Below are positions 43,280 through 55,760 of a stretch of 64,000 nt of DNA, piece by piece (positions within the stretch are counted from its first letter, which is position 1; each line of letters starts with the position of its first letter). Location of the stretch: assembly GCA_030549205.1 (NCBI GenBank), contig JAUKTV010000024.1, forward strand, positions 219,289 through 283,288, written 5' to 3'. Below the pieces are notes generated by a model. It worked only from the letters and a program-made list of their open reading frames with translations. It was not told where the DNA came from and did no database searches. Origin of the DNA: Apiosordaria backusii (lineage: Eukaryota > Ascomycota > Sordariomycetes > Sordariales > Lasiosphaeriaceae). The position numbers and the translations under genes are program-made.

Positions 43280-44254
43280 GTCTCTCTAAGAAGTGGAGCT
43301 TCTAAAAAAAAAATTCTTTTACAACGCTATACCCGGCGTTGGTTCTCTTTACAGTTAATCTAATATGCTACTTAAACTGCCTAGGGCTACCGTTATAGTT
43401 ATGTAACTATTACGTACTTATTATATACTTATTATATAGTTAAACCTTCTACCGTTAAGTTTAACAATAAGCTTATATAATAATATTGTAGCCAAATCTT
43501 CTAAACGCCTCCTTTACTACCGAATTACTTATAACCGTGCCGATAACTTCTTTACCGGCCTATACTAGGGTTAAATACTAGCGTCTATATAAAGTTAAAA
43601 AAGATCCTATTTACTATTTTTCTTTTTCCTCTTTTATATTATCTACTATATTACTTTTCTATATTACCTACTACATTCCTTTCTTACATTACCTACTATA
43701 TTAAAACTTAATCGATTATAGTATTAAGTATAGATCTATCCTATATAACTTAACGATTAAAAGATAGTACTAATATAATAGTAGTATATAATTATACCGA
43801 AAGCCTATAAGTATAAGATCCTAAAGCTAGATTACTATAAGTACCTTAAATTAGCCGATATAATAATAGCTATATTAAAGAAAGATAGTAAGAAGTAGAA
43901 GAATATAAGCGTTGCCTACATTCGAATATACACTATATATACTATTATTACTTTATCTATCGACCAATATACTAAACTTTATTAATTTAGATAAGATTTA
44001 ATCGATTTCGATATAAACCGGTAGATTAAAGAAGATAATATAGAGACTTAAAATAAAGCCTTTAAATAAAAGGATAAGGTAAAAGGATAGTTAGTAAAGC
44101 TAATATCGATTGCAAGTATAATAATAAAGGCTAAAATGCCTTAATAGGTAGCTAGTTTAATAGTATACTAAATAACTTAAAGATACTATTTACTATTATG
44201 TTAATCGTAAGCATCTGTATATTATGTCTTATATATATACCACCGAACCTTAAG
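43280..44254 (+). mobile_element. R1 repeat family, copy 1 (975 bp)
   Basis: Begins GTCTCTCTAAGAAGTGGAGC and ends CCACCGAACCTTAAG. It is flanked by the exact 14-bp duplication ATATAAATTTTAAT (43266-43279 and 44255-44268). It contains a short tandem array of TATATTACCTACTATATTCC-like words (about 43640-43700). It has no inverted termini and no ORF. The strand is arbitrary. This is the best-preserved copy in its start region. Confidence 0.88.
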
Positions 44255-44268
44255 ATATAAATTTTAAT

Positions 44269-45634
44269 ATTATTAATCAAAAGTAAACATTAATAGTAAA
44301 GCCTTTTACTAGGCTTTTATTTTAAAAAGAAAATTATTTAAAGATTAATTTAAACCTTTAAAAGTTTAATAATAAGTTTATAAAATTAAATAATAATATT
44401 ACTATTATAGCATTTATAAAGGTAGTATATTACACAAGACAAGGTATAAATAAGTAATGGCTAATTTATAAGATTTTAATTTAAAGAAAAAAAGAAAAAA
44501 AGGAATTACTTAAGCTATAACTTTATAAGTAAAATAAATACCGAAATATGTTACTTTTAAAATAAACTTAATATAAAGTAAAAAGCAGGGTAAATTATAG
44601 ATTAATAAAGTATATTAAAGCTATAATATTACCTTTTTTTAAAACCTAACTTTAATTATAAAGTTAAAGTAAAAAAGAAAAAATAATTACTTTAATATTA
44701 ATTTGAATTTATTACTTTTTATAAATTTATATTATTTATTTTATAAGTAAAAGGTGTTTATTTTTAAAATAGGAATTATAATAATTTAGAAAGTACTAAC
44801 TTTTTTATTGTTATATTATATAACTTATAAATTATATTATTAATTTTATTAAATTTACTATTTAAATAAAAAAACGTTATTTACTTTTTCTTTAATTAAA
44901 TCGTCTAATAATTAAAATCCCTTTATTTTTTATATACTAATTTCTTTAAGCCGCTATACTTTTATTTTATAAATATATTATTTATTTTATAATCTTTATT
45001 TACTTTATCTTTTAATACTATTTTCTACTATTTTCTTAATTTTATTAAAGGATTTAGTTTATTTAAATACTATTTATAGTATTTATATAAATTTATTATT
45101 ATATTTTTAAACCTATTAATATTATATTATATTAAATTTAAATTTTATCCTTTCTATTATATTTAATATTATAATTTACTATAATATTTATATAAAGTTA
45201 ATACTTAATTAACCTTCTATTTTCTTTTTACCGTTAATATTTTGAAACTTAAGGTTTTTATTTTTTTAATTTAATAAGGGATTATTTAAATATTTATATA
45301 GTTAATTAATATAGAAAATCTAGATTATATATTAATTATTAAATAGCTTTAATTAATAAAAATACTTAATTATTCTTTTAATTTTATAATGTTAATACGT
45401 AAAAAGGAAATTAAGTTTATTATTAAATTTATTAATAGACTATACTTTTTTAATAATAAATATACAATTTTTTAATTAAAAATTATACTTATATTGATAT
45501 TAATTAGCTTATTTGGTCTATTCTTTTTATAATTTAATAATATAATTTTTTATTAAATTAATATATATTTTTTTAATATAAAAAATATAATTATACTTTT
45601 TTATAATTAAATCGTTTATAAACTATTATCTTTT
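44269..45634. other. AT-rich sequence without recognised element
   Basis: 1.4 kb, probably RIP-erased repeat DNA. No termini, ORF or similarity to the copia elements that I could detect by eye. Confidence 0.4.
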
Positions 45635-45649
45635 ATATTAAATTAATAT

Positions 45650-46528
45650 CATTTTAAAAAGTAAAGCTTTTTAAAAAAATTTCCTTTATAATATTATACT
45701 TAATGTTAGTTCTCTTTACAGTTAATTCTAATATACTACTTAAATTATTTAAAGCTACTATTATAGTTATATATTTATTACATAATGAAACTTTCTACCG
45801 TTAAATTTAATAATAAATTTAAAATAATAATATAGTTAAACCTTTTAAACGCTTCCTTTACTATTAGATTATTTATAACTATATTAATAATTCCCTTATT
45901 AACCTATATTAAAGTTAAGTACTAATATTTATATAAAATTAAAAGAAATCCTATTTATTATTATATTTCTCTTTATATTATTTAATTCATTACTTTCTTA
46001 TATTACTTACTATATTAAAACTTAATTAATTATAATATTAAATAGAGATTTATCCTATATAATTTAATAATTAAAAAATAGTATTAATATAATAATAATA
46101 TATAATTTACTATACTGAAAATCTATAAATATGAAATTTAAATATTAAATTATTAAAGAAAAATAATAACAAATAAAATAAATTCTTCTTTTTTATTTAA
46201 AAAGCAATTATATATACTTTTAATACTTTATTTTTTAAATAATACGTTATATTTTATTAATTTAAAGAAAATTTAATTAACTTTAAATTAAAGTAGTAAA
46301 TTAATAATAATAACGATAATAATTAAAGGAAAGTATTTAAAAAGAAAGATAAAGTAGAAGGATAGTTAATAAAGTTAATTAAAATTATAAAGATATTAAT
46401 AAAGGATAAGATAGCTTAATAGGTTAAATAGTTAATCCTCTAATTACATTATATAACTTAAAGATACTATTATATTAATTATAAGTATTTATATATTATA
46501 TTTTATATATATACTATCGAACTTTAAA
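45650..46528 (+). mobile_element. R1 repeat family, copy 2 (about 879 bp)
   Basis: Heavily mutated copy with the same order of blocks (TTAGTTCTCTTTACAGTTAA near the start, ACTATCGAACTTTAAA at the end). Flanked by a 15-bp duplication, ATATTAAATTAATAT (45635-45649 and 46529-46543). Confidence 0.85.
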
Positions 46529-46543
46529 ATATTAAATTAATAT

Positions 46544-47277
46544 ATTAAGATTAATTTTAATAGATTAGTATTAGGAATTTTATTAAAGCTTTATAAAGTT
46601 TAAAATTAATACTATTATATAATATTAAATTTTAAATTATATTTAGTATAAATAAAGTAATTAATTAATTATATTAATTATAATTAATAAATAAGTAAAG
46701 TTATTAATTAATGTATTAGTTTATAATTTTAATTTATTTTATAGTTTATAAATAATTAAAGTTAGAAAGTATTTATTTAATACTTATAACTTTTAATAAT
46801 TTATTTATAAAATCGGTAATAAACTATAAACCTTTATTATTAATAATTTAAATCGGTATTTTAAATATTTTAAAAAGACCTTTATAATAATAAAAAGTAA
46901 TATCTTTATAGTATTTATAATATAATGAATTATTTATATAGTTTTATTAAACCGGTTAATTATTATTAATATATTATTATATTTTATTTTATTTTATAAT
47001 ATATTTTTATAATCTATTATAATATATTATTATAATTTTTTAAATAGTAAAATCGGATATAAGAAATTTAAAGTTCTGTCTGCAAGGACCTTTATTAATT
47101 TATATTTATAATTAATAATATATTTATCGATATTATCGAATAATCCTAATTATTAATAATATTAATTTATTATTTTATTTATTTTATTATAATTAAAGTA
47201 TATTATTAATAGTTATTTATAAACTTTTTAAATTATAAATATTTTTAAATTATTTATTTTAAAAATAATTAAATAAT
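46544..47277. other. AT-rich sequence without recognised element
   Basis: About 0.7 kb of RIP-like DNA between R1 copies. Nothing recognised. Confidence 0.4.
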
Positions 47278-48166
47278 GTCTTTTTAAAAAGTAGAGTTTT
47301 TTAAAAAAGATTTCTTTTATAACGCTATATCTGGCGTTAATTCTCTTTATAGTTAATTTAATATACTATTTAAACTGCTTAAGGCTACTATTATAATTAT
47401 ATACTTATTATATAGGTAAACCTTTTACCGTTAAATTTAATAATAAGCTTATGAAATAATAGTATAGTTAAACTTTTTAAACACCTCCTTTATTATCGAA
47501 TTATTTATAACTACATTAATAATTCCTTTATAGACCTATATTAAGGCTAAGTACTAATATTTATATAAAATTAAAAAGGATCTTATTTATTACTTTTTTT
47601 CGCAGTTCCTTTCTTATATTACTTACTATATTCCTTTTTTATATTACTTACTATATTCCTTTTTTATTCTATTTACTATATTAAAATTTAATCGATTATA
47701 ATATTAAATATAAGTCTATCCTATATAATTTAACGAATAAAAAATAGAATTCATATAATAGTAGTATATAATTTACTATACCGAAAGCTTATAAATATAA
47801 AATCTCGAAGTTAAATCGTTCTAAAGACCTTGAATATATTAATATAATAATTATTATATTAAAAAACGATAATAATAAGTAAAATATAAACGTTACCTTT
47901 ATTAAAAAGTTAGCTATATATATTATTGTTATTTTATTTTATATTAAATGTATTAACCTTTATCGATTCGGATAGGATTTAATTGGTTTTAAACTGAAGT
48001 ATTGGATTAATAATAAAACGATTTAAAAAAAAGCTTTTAAAAAAAGGATAAAGTAAAAGATTAATTAATAAAATTAATTAATATTATAATAATACTTATA
48101 AAGGATAAAACGGCCTAGTAGATTAAATAACTAACTTAATAGTTATACCAAATAGCTTAAAGATAC
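47278..48166 (+). mobile_element. R1 repeat family, copy 3, cut by Copia-2
   Basis: Starts GTCTTTTTAAAAAGTAGAG and follows the family up to the internal word TTAAAGATACTATT, where LTR A begins. The missing right end of about 80-90 bp should lie beyond the other end of Copia-2, outside the window. Confidence 0.8.
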
Positions 48167-49918
48167 TATTAGAATAGGTATGGCCAATTATAAGCCTAAA
48201 GGCCCTATAATTAATACTTACACACTAGCTTATAGTATAGCGAAAGTCTTATATAAAATATTTATAGCTTAATACTAAGGTATTGGATTATAATACTTTA
48301 TAAATACTGTAGGATAAAAATATAGTAAGTAAATAATTATATTATAGTACTAGCCTTTTATAAATCTACTATAATATTCTTTATAGTACGGTTTATATTT
48401 AACTTTTATTATATATTTATTAACTAATATATAATACTTTATATATTTTAATAAGTAAATAGATTAAAGTATAATTTAATTCATCTCGAAGTTTATTAAA
48501 CTTTATAAACTATTTATTAAACCTTTTATAACTTCGAATTTATAGCGCTTATAAACTAATAATTTAATATAATAATAATATCTTTATTTAATTATAAGCT
48601 GATTAATTTTAAATTAATTTAATTAATTTAATAGTTAATTATAGATTTTATAAGTAATTAACTTAATATAGTTTATAGTTTTTTAAAAATCGATTTATAA
48701 TTATATAAAAGGGTTATAAAATTAAATACTTTTAATTTAAAATATAAGTTAATATAAAGTTAAAGTTAGGTTATTTATATTTTTTATAATAATAGGCTTT
48801 AATAGTCTATATATAGAATTATAAGTAATTTAGTTTATTAATTAATAAAATATAAATTTTTAAATAGTTTTATAATAAAGTAATATATTAAGTAAGTATT
48901 TAGTAATTAATAAGTAGGTTTTATATATAAGATTTAATTAAATAATCGTTTTTTTATTTAAACTTTTAGTATATAATATAATAATAATAATTTATTATAA
49001 ATTTAAGTTTTATAGGGATTTAATTTAATATTCTTTATTTATTTATAATAAATAATAAGTTTAAATTTAAATTTAAAGTTTATTATAGTATATTAAAATT
49101 AATAAATTAATTAATTAAATAAAAAAATAAAATATAAATTATATAAAGTATTAAGGTTTATATATTTTTAATATTAAGTAATAACTTTTTTAAATTAATT
49201 TATAAAGGAAAATTAAATATAAAGAGGGTAGTTTTTTAATTTATTTTTTTATTAACTTTTCCTTTATAAGCCTATTTTTTAGATTTAAAAAACCTATAAA
49301 GGTTTTAAATTTTTAATTAATTAATAATTTAGTTAATTTATTAATTAAAATTTACTTAATATTTAAATAATTAATAGTAATTTAAAGTACTTTAATTTAC
49401 TTTTTAATTTAATAATATTTTAATAATATATATTAAATATAATTATAAAGGGTTAAGTTATAAATAATAATTATACAACTTATATTATTATTATATAATA
49501 AAGTAAAGTTTATTAAAGTATATTTTAACTTTTTATAAACTTTTTTAATTTATAAAGCTTTATAAATAGCTTTAATAAGTAAATTAATTTTAACCTTTAA
49601 AATAAAAAAGTTTATAGTATTAGCTTTTTTTGATTTTTAATTTATAAAGTTTTTAATTACTTTAAATATAAAACTATAAGTAAATTTTAAATCCTTTAAA
49701 TCCTTTATAAAGTTTATAAATACTATAATATTTTCTTTTTTAATAAATTTAATAATATTATAACTATAAGTAAGTATTAAATTTTTTATATTATTTAAAT
49801 ATTTTAAAAGGTTTTTAATAATATTTAAATTTATTATAGTAAGTTATTATATATTTTTTAAAAACTATTATATTATAAAAGTAATATTAAATTTTATTTA
49901 AGTTATTAAATATATTAT
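48167..49918 (-). mobile_element. Copia-2, 3' part (LTR A plus RNase H end)
   Basis: LTR A is 48167-49030 (864 bp) and corresponds to LTR B. 49031-49918 is a more strongly mutated version of the RNase H region at 50753-51650. The sequence breaks at 49918 inside RNase H and resumes at 59315, the two sides of the Copia-1 insertion. The 5 bp left of the LTR, GATAC, should reappear on the right of Copia-2 outside the window. Confidence 0.85.
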
Positions 49919-50752
49919 TATTGGAATAGGTATGGCCAATTACAGGCCTAAGGGCCCTGTAATTAGTGCTTATACACTAGCTTACAGTGCAGCGGAAGTC
50001 TTATGCGTGATACCTATAGCTCAGTGCTAGTGTACTAGAATACAGTACCTTGTAAGTACTGCAGGATAGAAATATAGTAGGTAAATAATTGTATTGTAGT
50101 ACTAGCCTTTTCTAAATCCACTATAATATTCTCTATAGTAGGGTTTATACTCGACCTTTACTATATACCTACCAACTAATATGCAGTGCCTTATATACCT
50201 TAGTAGCCAGATAGGCTAAAGTATAGCTTTGTTAACCCTAAGGTTTATTAAGCCTTATAAAGTACTTACTAAGCCTTCTATAGCTTCTGACCTATAAGGC
50301 CTATAGGCCTATAATTTAGTATAATAATAATATACCTACTTAACTATAAACCTACTAATCCTAGGCTAAATTAACCAGCTTAATAGTTAACTATAGGTCT
50401 TATAAGTAGCTAAATTAATATAGTTTACAGCTCTTTAAAAATTAACTTACGGCTATATAAAAGGACTGTAAAACCAAGTATCCCTAACCTAAAGTACAGG
50501 TTAATATAAAGTTAGGGTTAGGCTACTTATACTGCCTATAGTAGTAGGCCTTAGTAGTTTAAATATAAAATTATAGGCGGTTTAGCCTATTGGTTAGTAG
50601 GATGTAGGCCTTTAAATAGCCCTATAGTAAAGTAAAGTACTAGATAAATACTAAGTAGTTAATAGATAGGCTTTTTAACTTAAGCTTTTACTATATAGTA
50701 TAATAGTAATTACCTACTATAAATTTAAACCTTATAAGGACTTAATTTAATA
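49919..50752 (-). repeat. Copia-1 3' LTR (LTR B)
   Basis: 834 bp, same length as LTR D. The plus strand starts TATTGGAATAGGTATGGCC and ends CTTAATTTAATA, where LTR D has CCTAGTTTAACA. Contains TTAGGGTTAGG near 50512. Confidence 0.93.
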
Positions 50753-50762
50753 TCCTTTCTTT
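50753..50762 (-). promoter_or_regulatory. Polypurine tract of Copia-1
   Basis: AAAGAAAGGA on the minus strand directly adjoins the 3' LTR, the usual place for the plus-strand primer of an LTR retrotransposon. Confidence 0.7.
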
Positions 50763-51650
50763 ACTTATAATAAGTAATAGGTTTAGATTTAAATTTAAGG
50801 CCTACTATAGTAAGCTAAAATTAATGAACTAACTAGCTAATTAAAAAAACTAAAATATAAAGTATTAAAGCTTATATATTTTAAACGTTAAGTAATTACT
50901 TTTTTAAGCTAATTTATAAAGGAAAATTAAATATAGAAAGGGTAGTTTTCTAATTTATTCCTTTACTAACTTTTCCTCTATAGGCCTATTTTTTAAGCTT
51001 AAAAGACCTATAAAGGTTTTATATTTTTAACTAACCAATAGTTTAATTAGCCTATTAATTAATATTTATTTAATATTTAAATAATTAATAATAACTTATA
51101 ATGCCTTAATTTACTTTCTAATTTAATAGTATTTTAATAGTATATACTTAATATAATTATAAAAGATTAGGTTATAGGCAATAGTTATAAAGCTAATATT
51201 ATTATTATATAGTAAAGTAAAGCCTATTAAAGTATACTTTAACTTCTTATAAACTCCTTTAATTTATAGAACTTTATAAATAGCCTTAATAAGTATATTA
51301 GTTTTAATCTTTAAAGTAAAGAAGCTTATAATACTAACCTTCTTTAATTTCTAGCTTATAAGGCCTTTAACTACTTTAAATATAAAGCTATAGGTAGATT
51401 TTAAATCCTTTAAATCCTTTATAAAGTTTAAATCTATAAAGTCTATAAATACTATAGTACCTTCCTTTTTAATAAATCCAATAATATCATAGCTATAGGC
51501 AATTATTAAATTCTCTATACCATTTAAATACTTTAAAAGGTTTTTAACAGCGTTTAAACTTACTATAGTAGGCTATTATATACTCTTTAAAAACTACTGT
51601 ACTATAAAAACAATATTAAGCTTTATTTAGGTTATAAAATATATTATAGT
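50763..51650 (-). pseudogene. Copia RNase H domain and C-terminal region, RIP-degraded
   Basis: Minus-strand translation keeps the copia pattern: LKYLNGIENLIIAYSYD, LKSTYSFIFKVVKGLISWKL, TLLYNNNISFITIAYN and, further on, KTFIGLLSLKNRPIEEKL. These match the family's LKYLKGT, SRKSTSGYVF...ISWKSKKQ and DN..SIALA.NP words with RIP replacements (for example N for D). Stops interrupt it. Confidence 0.85.
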
Positions 51651-51849
51651 ACTTACTATATATTAAAATAATATATAGTCTAACTTACTTATAAAGCTTC
51701 CTTTTAATTTAAGGTCCTTATATTAAGTTATTATTTTAAACTATAATAGAATTAGTATTTCTTAACTATTTTTAAAGCTAAAGGTTTTAATTGCTTCTTA
51801 TATATATTAGGTTTAATTAAACTATAAAAAGAAGCGACGCTTATTCCTT

Positions 51850-52650
51850 ATTATTTAAATACTTAAAAAAAAGGAAGCCGGCCCTTTATTTTCTATTAAG
51901 TAGACCTTATTTAAGCTTTTCTTAAACTGTTAAATATAGGCCTCATTAAAGCCTATAATTAAATAATTATTAATATAGGTTATTATAAAAATCTTAATTT
52001 TAAGATTATAAAAGATAGTAAAGTTAAAAATTAGTACTATAAAACCCTTTTCTTTTAATAGCTCAGTAAGTTTAGTTTATTAAAGTTTAGGGCTTTACTT
52101 TAAACTATATAAAGCTTTAAAAAGGCAAATTATTTAATTAATTTTAAGCTTAAAGCCTTATTTATATAATTTAGCTTTAATAGTTAAGTCTACTTTTTAA
52201 TAGAACTTATAAAAGCCTTTAAGTATAGCTATATAATTTTCCTCTTTTAAATAGTTATTAAGAAATGCCTTTATAAAATCGATCTATTCTATTTTTTAAT
52301 TTAATAAAGCTATTATAGTTAATAATATATATTAGGTAAATAATATAGTAATAAAGACAAAGGTCTTTATAAAATCTAGGCCTTCTTTTTATAAAAATCC
52401 TTTAATAATTAGCTTAATTTTAAACTTTAAAAGCCTATTTTCTTTATTGGTCTTTTTATATAGTATTAACTTACTAATTAATAGTATATAGTCTTTAAGG
52501 AAAGTACTTTAAGGAAAGAATTTAAAGGTTCTTTAATTAACTATTTACTTAAATTTACTATATATAGTCTTTAGTTAGTAAGGTTTTTTAAGGTTCTTTA
52601 ATATTTATTTTAATATTTAAAATAATAAACTAGTATTAAAAGGACCTTTA
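51850..52650 (-). pseudogene. Copia reverse transcriptase domain, RIP-degraded
   Basis: In minus-strand translation LFKALYSLK then SPKL (copia LYGLKQSPRLW), TELLKEKGFIVLI, and TYINNYLIIGFNEAY. The last is the YVDD active site with G-to-A changes; its DNA is near 51962-51977. An upstream KGF word near 52390 fits the KARLVAKGF block. Boundaries are approximate. Confidence 0.88.
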
Positions 52651-52932
52651 AAAACCTTATAGTAATAGGCCTTAGCTTTAATTAATATTAATTTAATAAA
52701 TTAACTAATACTTATTTTCATATCTTTATTTACATTTAAGTATAGTTCTTTTACTTCTATTAATAAGTAGTCTTTAATAGGGGATTTTAAACTAGCCTTA
52801 AAGCTTATAACAGGCTTATTAAAAGGCTTTAAACTACTATTAATTTTAACCTTCTAAATTATAGCAGGTCTATTAATTAACTTTACTATTAAGAAATTTT
52901 TTAAAGTATCGGTCGCTATCTTTATTTACTAA

Positions 52933-53797
52933 TGTTAAACTAGGTCCCTGTAAGGCCTAAGTTTATAGTGGGTAGCTGCTATTATACTACGTGGTGGAAG
53001 CTTCCTAATACTTGACCTACAGGCCAAGTATAAGGGAAAAGAAAGCCTACCCGTCAGCTACCTAGCACTTGCTGAGCACCCCACTTCACTGCAGGGCTAT
53101 TCAAAGGCCTGCATCCCGCTAACCAGTAGGCCAAACCGCCTGTAATTTTATATTCAGGCTACTAAGGCCTACTGCTATAGGCAGTATAAGTAGCCTAACC
53201 CTAACCCTACGTTAACCTGCACTTTAGGTTATAGGTGCTGGGTTTCGCGGCCCTTTTGTATAGCCGTAAGTCGATTTTTAAAAAGCTATAAACTACGCTA
53301 ACTTAACTGCCTATAAGACCTATAGCCAACCACTGGGCTGGCCAAACTGGCTTAGAATTGGTAGGCCTATAGTTAAGTAAGTATATTATTACTATACTAA
53401 ATTATAGGCCTATAGGCCCTATAAGTCAGGAGCTATAGAGGGCTTAGTAAGTAGTTTATAGGGCTTAGCAAACCTTAGGGTTAACCAAGCCGTACTCTAG
53501 CCTATCTGCCCGCTAGGGTGTGCGAAGCACCGCACATCAGTCGGTAGGTATGTAGTAGAAGTCGAGTACAAACCCTACTATAGAGATTATTATATTGGAT
53601 TTACAGAAGGCTAGTACTATAATATAATTGTTTACCTACTATATTTCTGTCCTGCAGTACCTGCAAGGTGCTGTATTCTAGTACCCCAGCACTGAGCTAT
53701 AGGTATTACGCGTAAGACTTCCGCTGTACTGTGAGCTAGTGTGTGAGCACTAATTACAGGGCCCTTAGGCCTGTAATTGGCCATACCTATTCCAATA
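52933..53797 (+). mobile_element. Solo LTR of the copia family (LTR C), inserted in Copia-1
   Basis: 865 bp from TGTTAAACTAGG to TATTCCAATA in plus orientation, opposite to Copia-1. The 5-bp duplication ACTAA is at 52928-52932 and 53798-53802. The homologous place in Copia-2 (about 61461-61480) is an empty site. It is the least RIP-altered LTR in the window (CG-containing stretches such as GTGCGAAGCACCGCAC remain). Confidence 0.92.
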
Positions 53798-53802
53798 ACT
53801 AA

Positions 53803-55760
53803 TTATAATAATTCTACCTTCTTTCGGTTTAAATCCTCTTTTAAAATAGTAATAATACTTTAAATTATAGTAGGTTTATTTACTATATTAATAAAGAAAG
53901 ATTTTACTACTGCCTTTTTAACCAGTATCTATCTTTAATAGGTCTTACTTTTAAAGATAGTTAATAGCTTATTAGGCTTTATATAGGCCTATAGTTTTAA
54001 AGCTTTAAACCTTTTTTTAATAGAAATAAGGAGCTTTATAAAGGAGCCTATAGTCTTAAACTGGCTTAAATTTAGCTTATAGGAAAGGAAAGGCTTTAAT
54101 TTATTATAAAGTATTTAATAAAAAGTAAGGTCTTTATTATTAACTACTATATAGTTAATTAATTTAAATACTATAAGTACTATATAGTATTATAAATATT
54201 AAAGAAACTATAATAATAATATTATAGCCTATAATTAGTTTAAAAATACTTTAATAGAACGTTTAATTAAACTATTTTATTTATAAATATAAAGCTTTAA
54301 AGTAGAAAATTCAATGCCTTTAGTAAAAAACTAAGCCTATATCTGTCTCTCTAAGAAGTGGAGCTTCTAAAAAAAAATTCTTTTACAATACTATACCTAG
54401 CGTTAGTTTTCTTTACAGTTAATCTAGTATACTACTTAAACTGTCTAGGGCTACTATTATGGTTATATAGTTATTATATACTTATTATATACTTACTATA
54501 TAGTTAAACCTTCTACCGTTAAGTTTAATAATAAATTTATATAATAATATTATAGCTAAACCTTCTAAATACTTTCTTTATACTAAATTGCTTATAACTA
54601 TATTAATAATTTCCTTATTAGCCTATACTAAAGTTAAATACTAACGCCTATATAAGGTTAAAAAGGATTCTATTTATTACTTTTCTTCTTCCTTTTCTAT
54701 ATTACTTACTATATTACTTTCTTATATTACCTACTATATTCCTTTTCTATATTACCTACTATATTAAGATTTAATCGATTGCAATATTAAGTATAGGTCT
54801 ATTTTATACAACTTAATAATTAAAAGAAAGTACTAATATAATAGTAATATATAATTATATTAAAAGCCTATAAGTATAAGATCCTAAGGTTAAATAACGG
54901 TAGTTACCTTAAATTTGCTAATATTATAATAGCTATATTAAAGAAAGATAGTAAAAAGTAAAATAAAAGCCTTTCCTTTACTTAAGAGTTAACTATATAT
55001 ACTTTCGATACTTTATTTTTTAAATAATATATTAAACTCCGTCGATTTAGATAGGATTTAATCGATTTTAAGGCAGACTGGTAAATTAATGATAAACGGA
55101 ATTAGAATAAAGCATTCGAATAGAAGGATAAGGTAAAAGTATAGTTAAAGATATTAATTATTATTGCAGGAGTGATAGTAAAGGACAAGACAGCCTAATA
55201 GGTAGTTAGTTAAATACCTATACTAAATAACCTAAAGATACTATTGTATTGATTGTAAATATCTATATATTACATCTTATATATATACTACCGAACCTTA
55301 AGAAACTAAGCCTATAATTTATAATCAATTTCCTTTTTACTATTATAGTAAAAGTAAGTAAAGTACCAGTTATAGTAATTCTTTAAGCCTTTAAAAAAAC
55401 CTTTTATAGTATTTAATATAGTTAATCCTTTAGCGTTTAATAAGTAAAAGGCTTACTTAAACCGGGATTTTCAGTCTATTAAAATTAATACTATTGAAAG
55501 CCTATTATAGGGTATAGGCTTGATTTTAAAAGTATCGCCTTTAATAAAATCTAAAACCTTAAGTAAGTTTAAAATAGTTAAAAATTAAAGCTTTTTTATT
55601 ACTTTAGCTTTATTATAGGCTAAGTATTAAAAATCTACTTCTTTTATTTAATTTAAGTTTAAAAGCTTAATAATAATTTTACTAGTCTTTTTTAGCAATA
55701 TTAAGTCTATATAACTTAGCCTAATATACTATTTTAATATTATTTAAAATAATTTACTAT
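53803..55760 (-). pseudogene. Copia integrase region, RIP-degraded and split by R1 copy 4
   Basis: The minus strand of about 55303-55760 reads as a copia pre-integrase/integrase start: LILLKKTSKIIIKLLNLN, EVDF, LAYNKAK, VLDFIKGDTFKIKPIPYNRL and VLILID. The R1 insertion at 54342-55302 cuts the domain, and the rest continues to 53803. The HHCC and DDE residues cannot be placed because of RIP changes. Confidence 0.75.
54342..55302 (+). mobile_element. R1 repeat family, copy 4 (961 bp), inside Copia-1
   Basis: Full-length, from TCTGTCTCTCTAAGAAGTGG to CTACCGAACCTTAAG, flanked by the exact 14-bp duplication AAACTAAGCCTATA (54328-54341 and 55303-55316). Three extra bases (TCT or similar) precede the usual start. 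Confidence 0.92.

Noticed and set aside
53194..53209. CCCTAA repeats considered as a telomere or internal telomeric tract
   Set aside because: Only two to three units, found at the same position in each LTR copy; part of the LTR.
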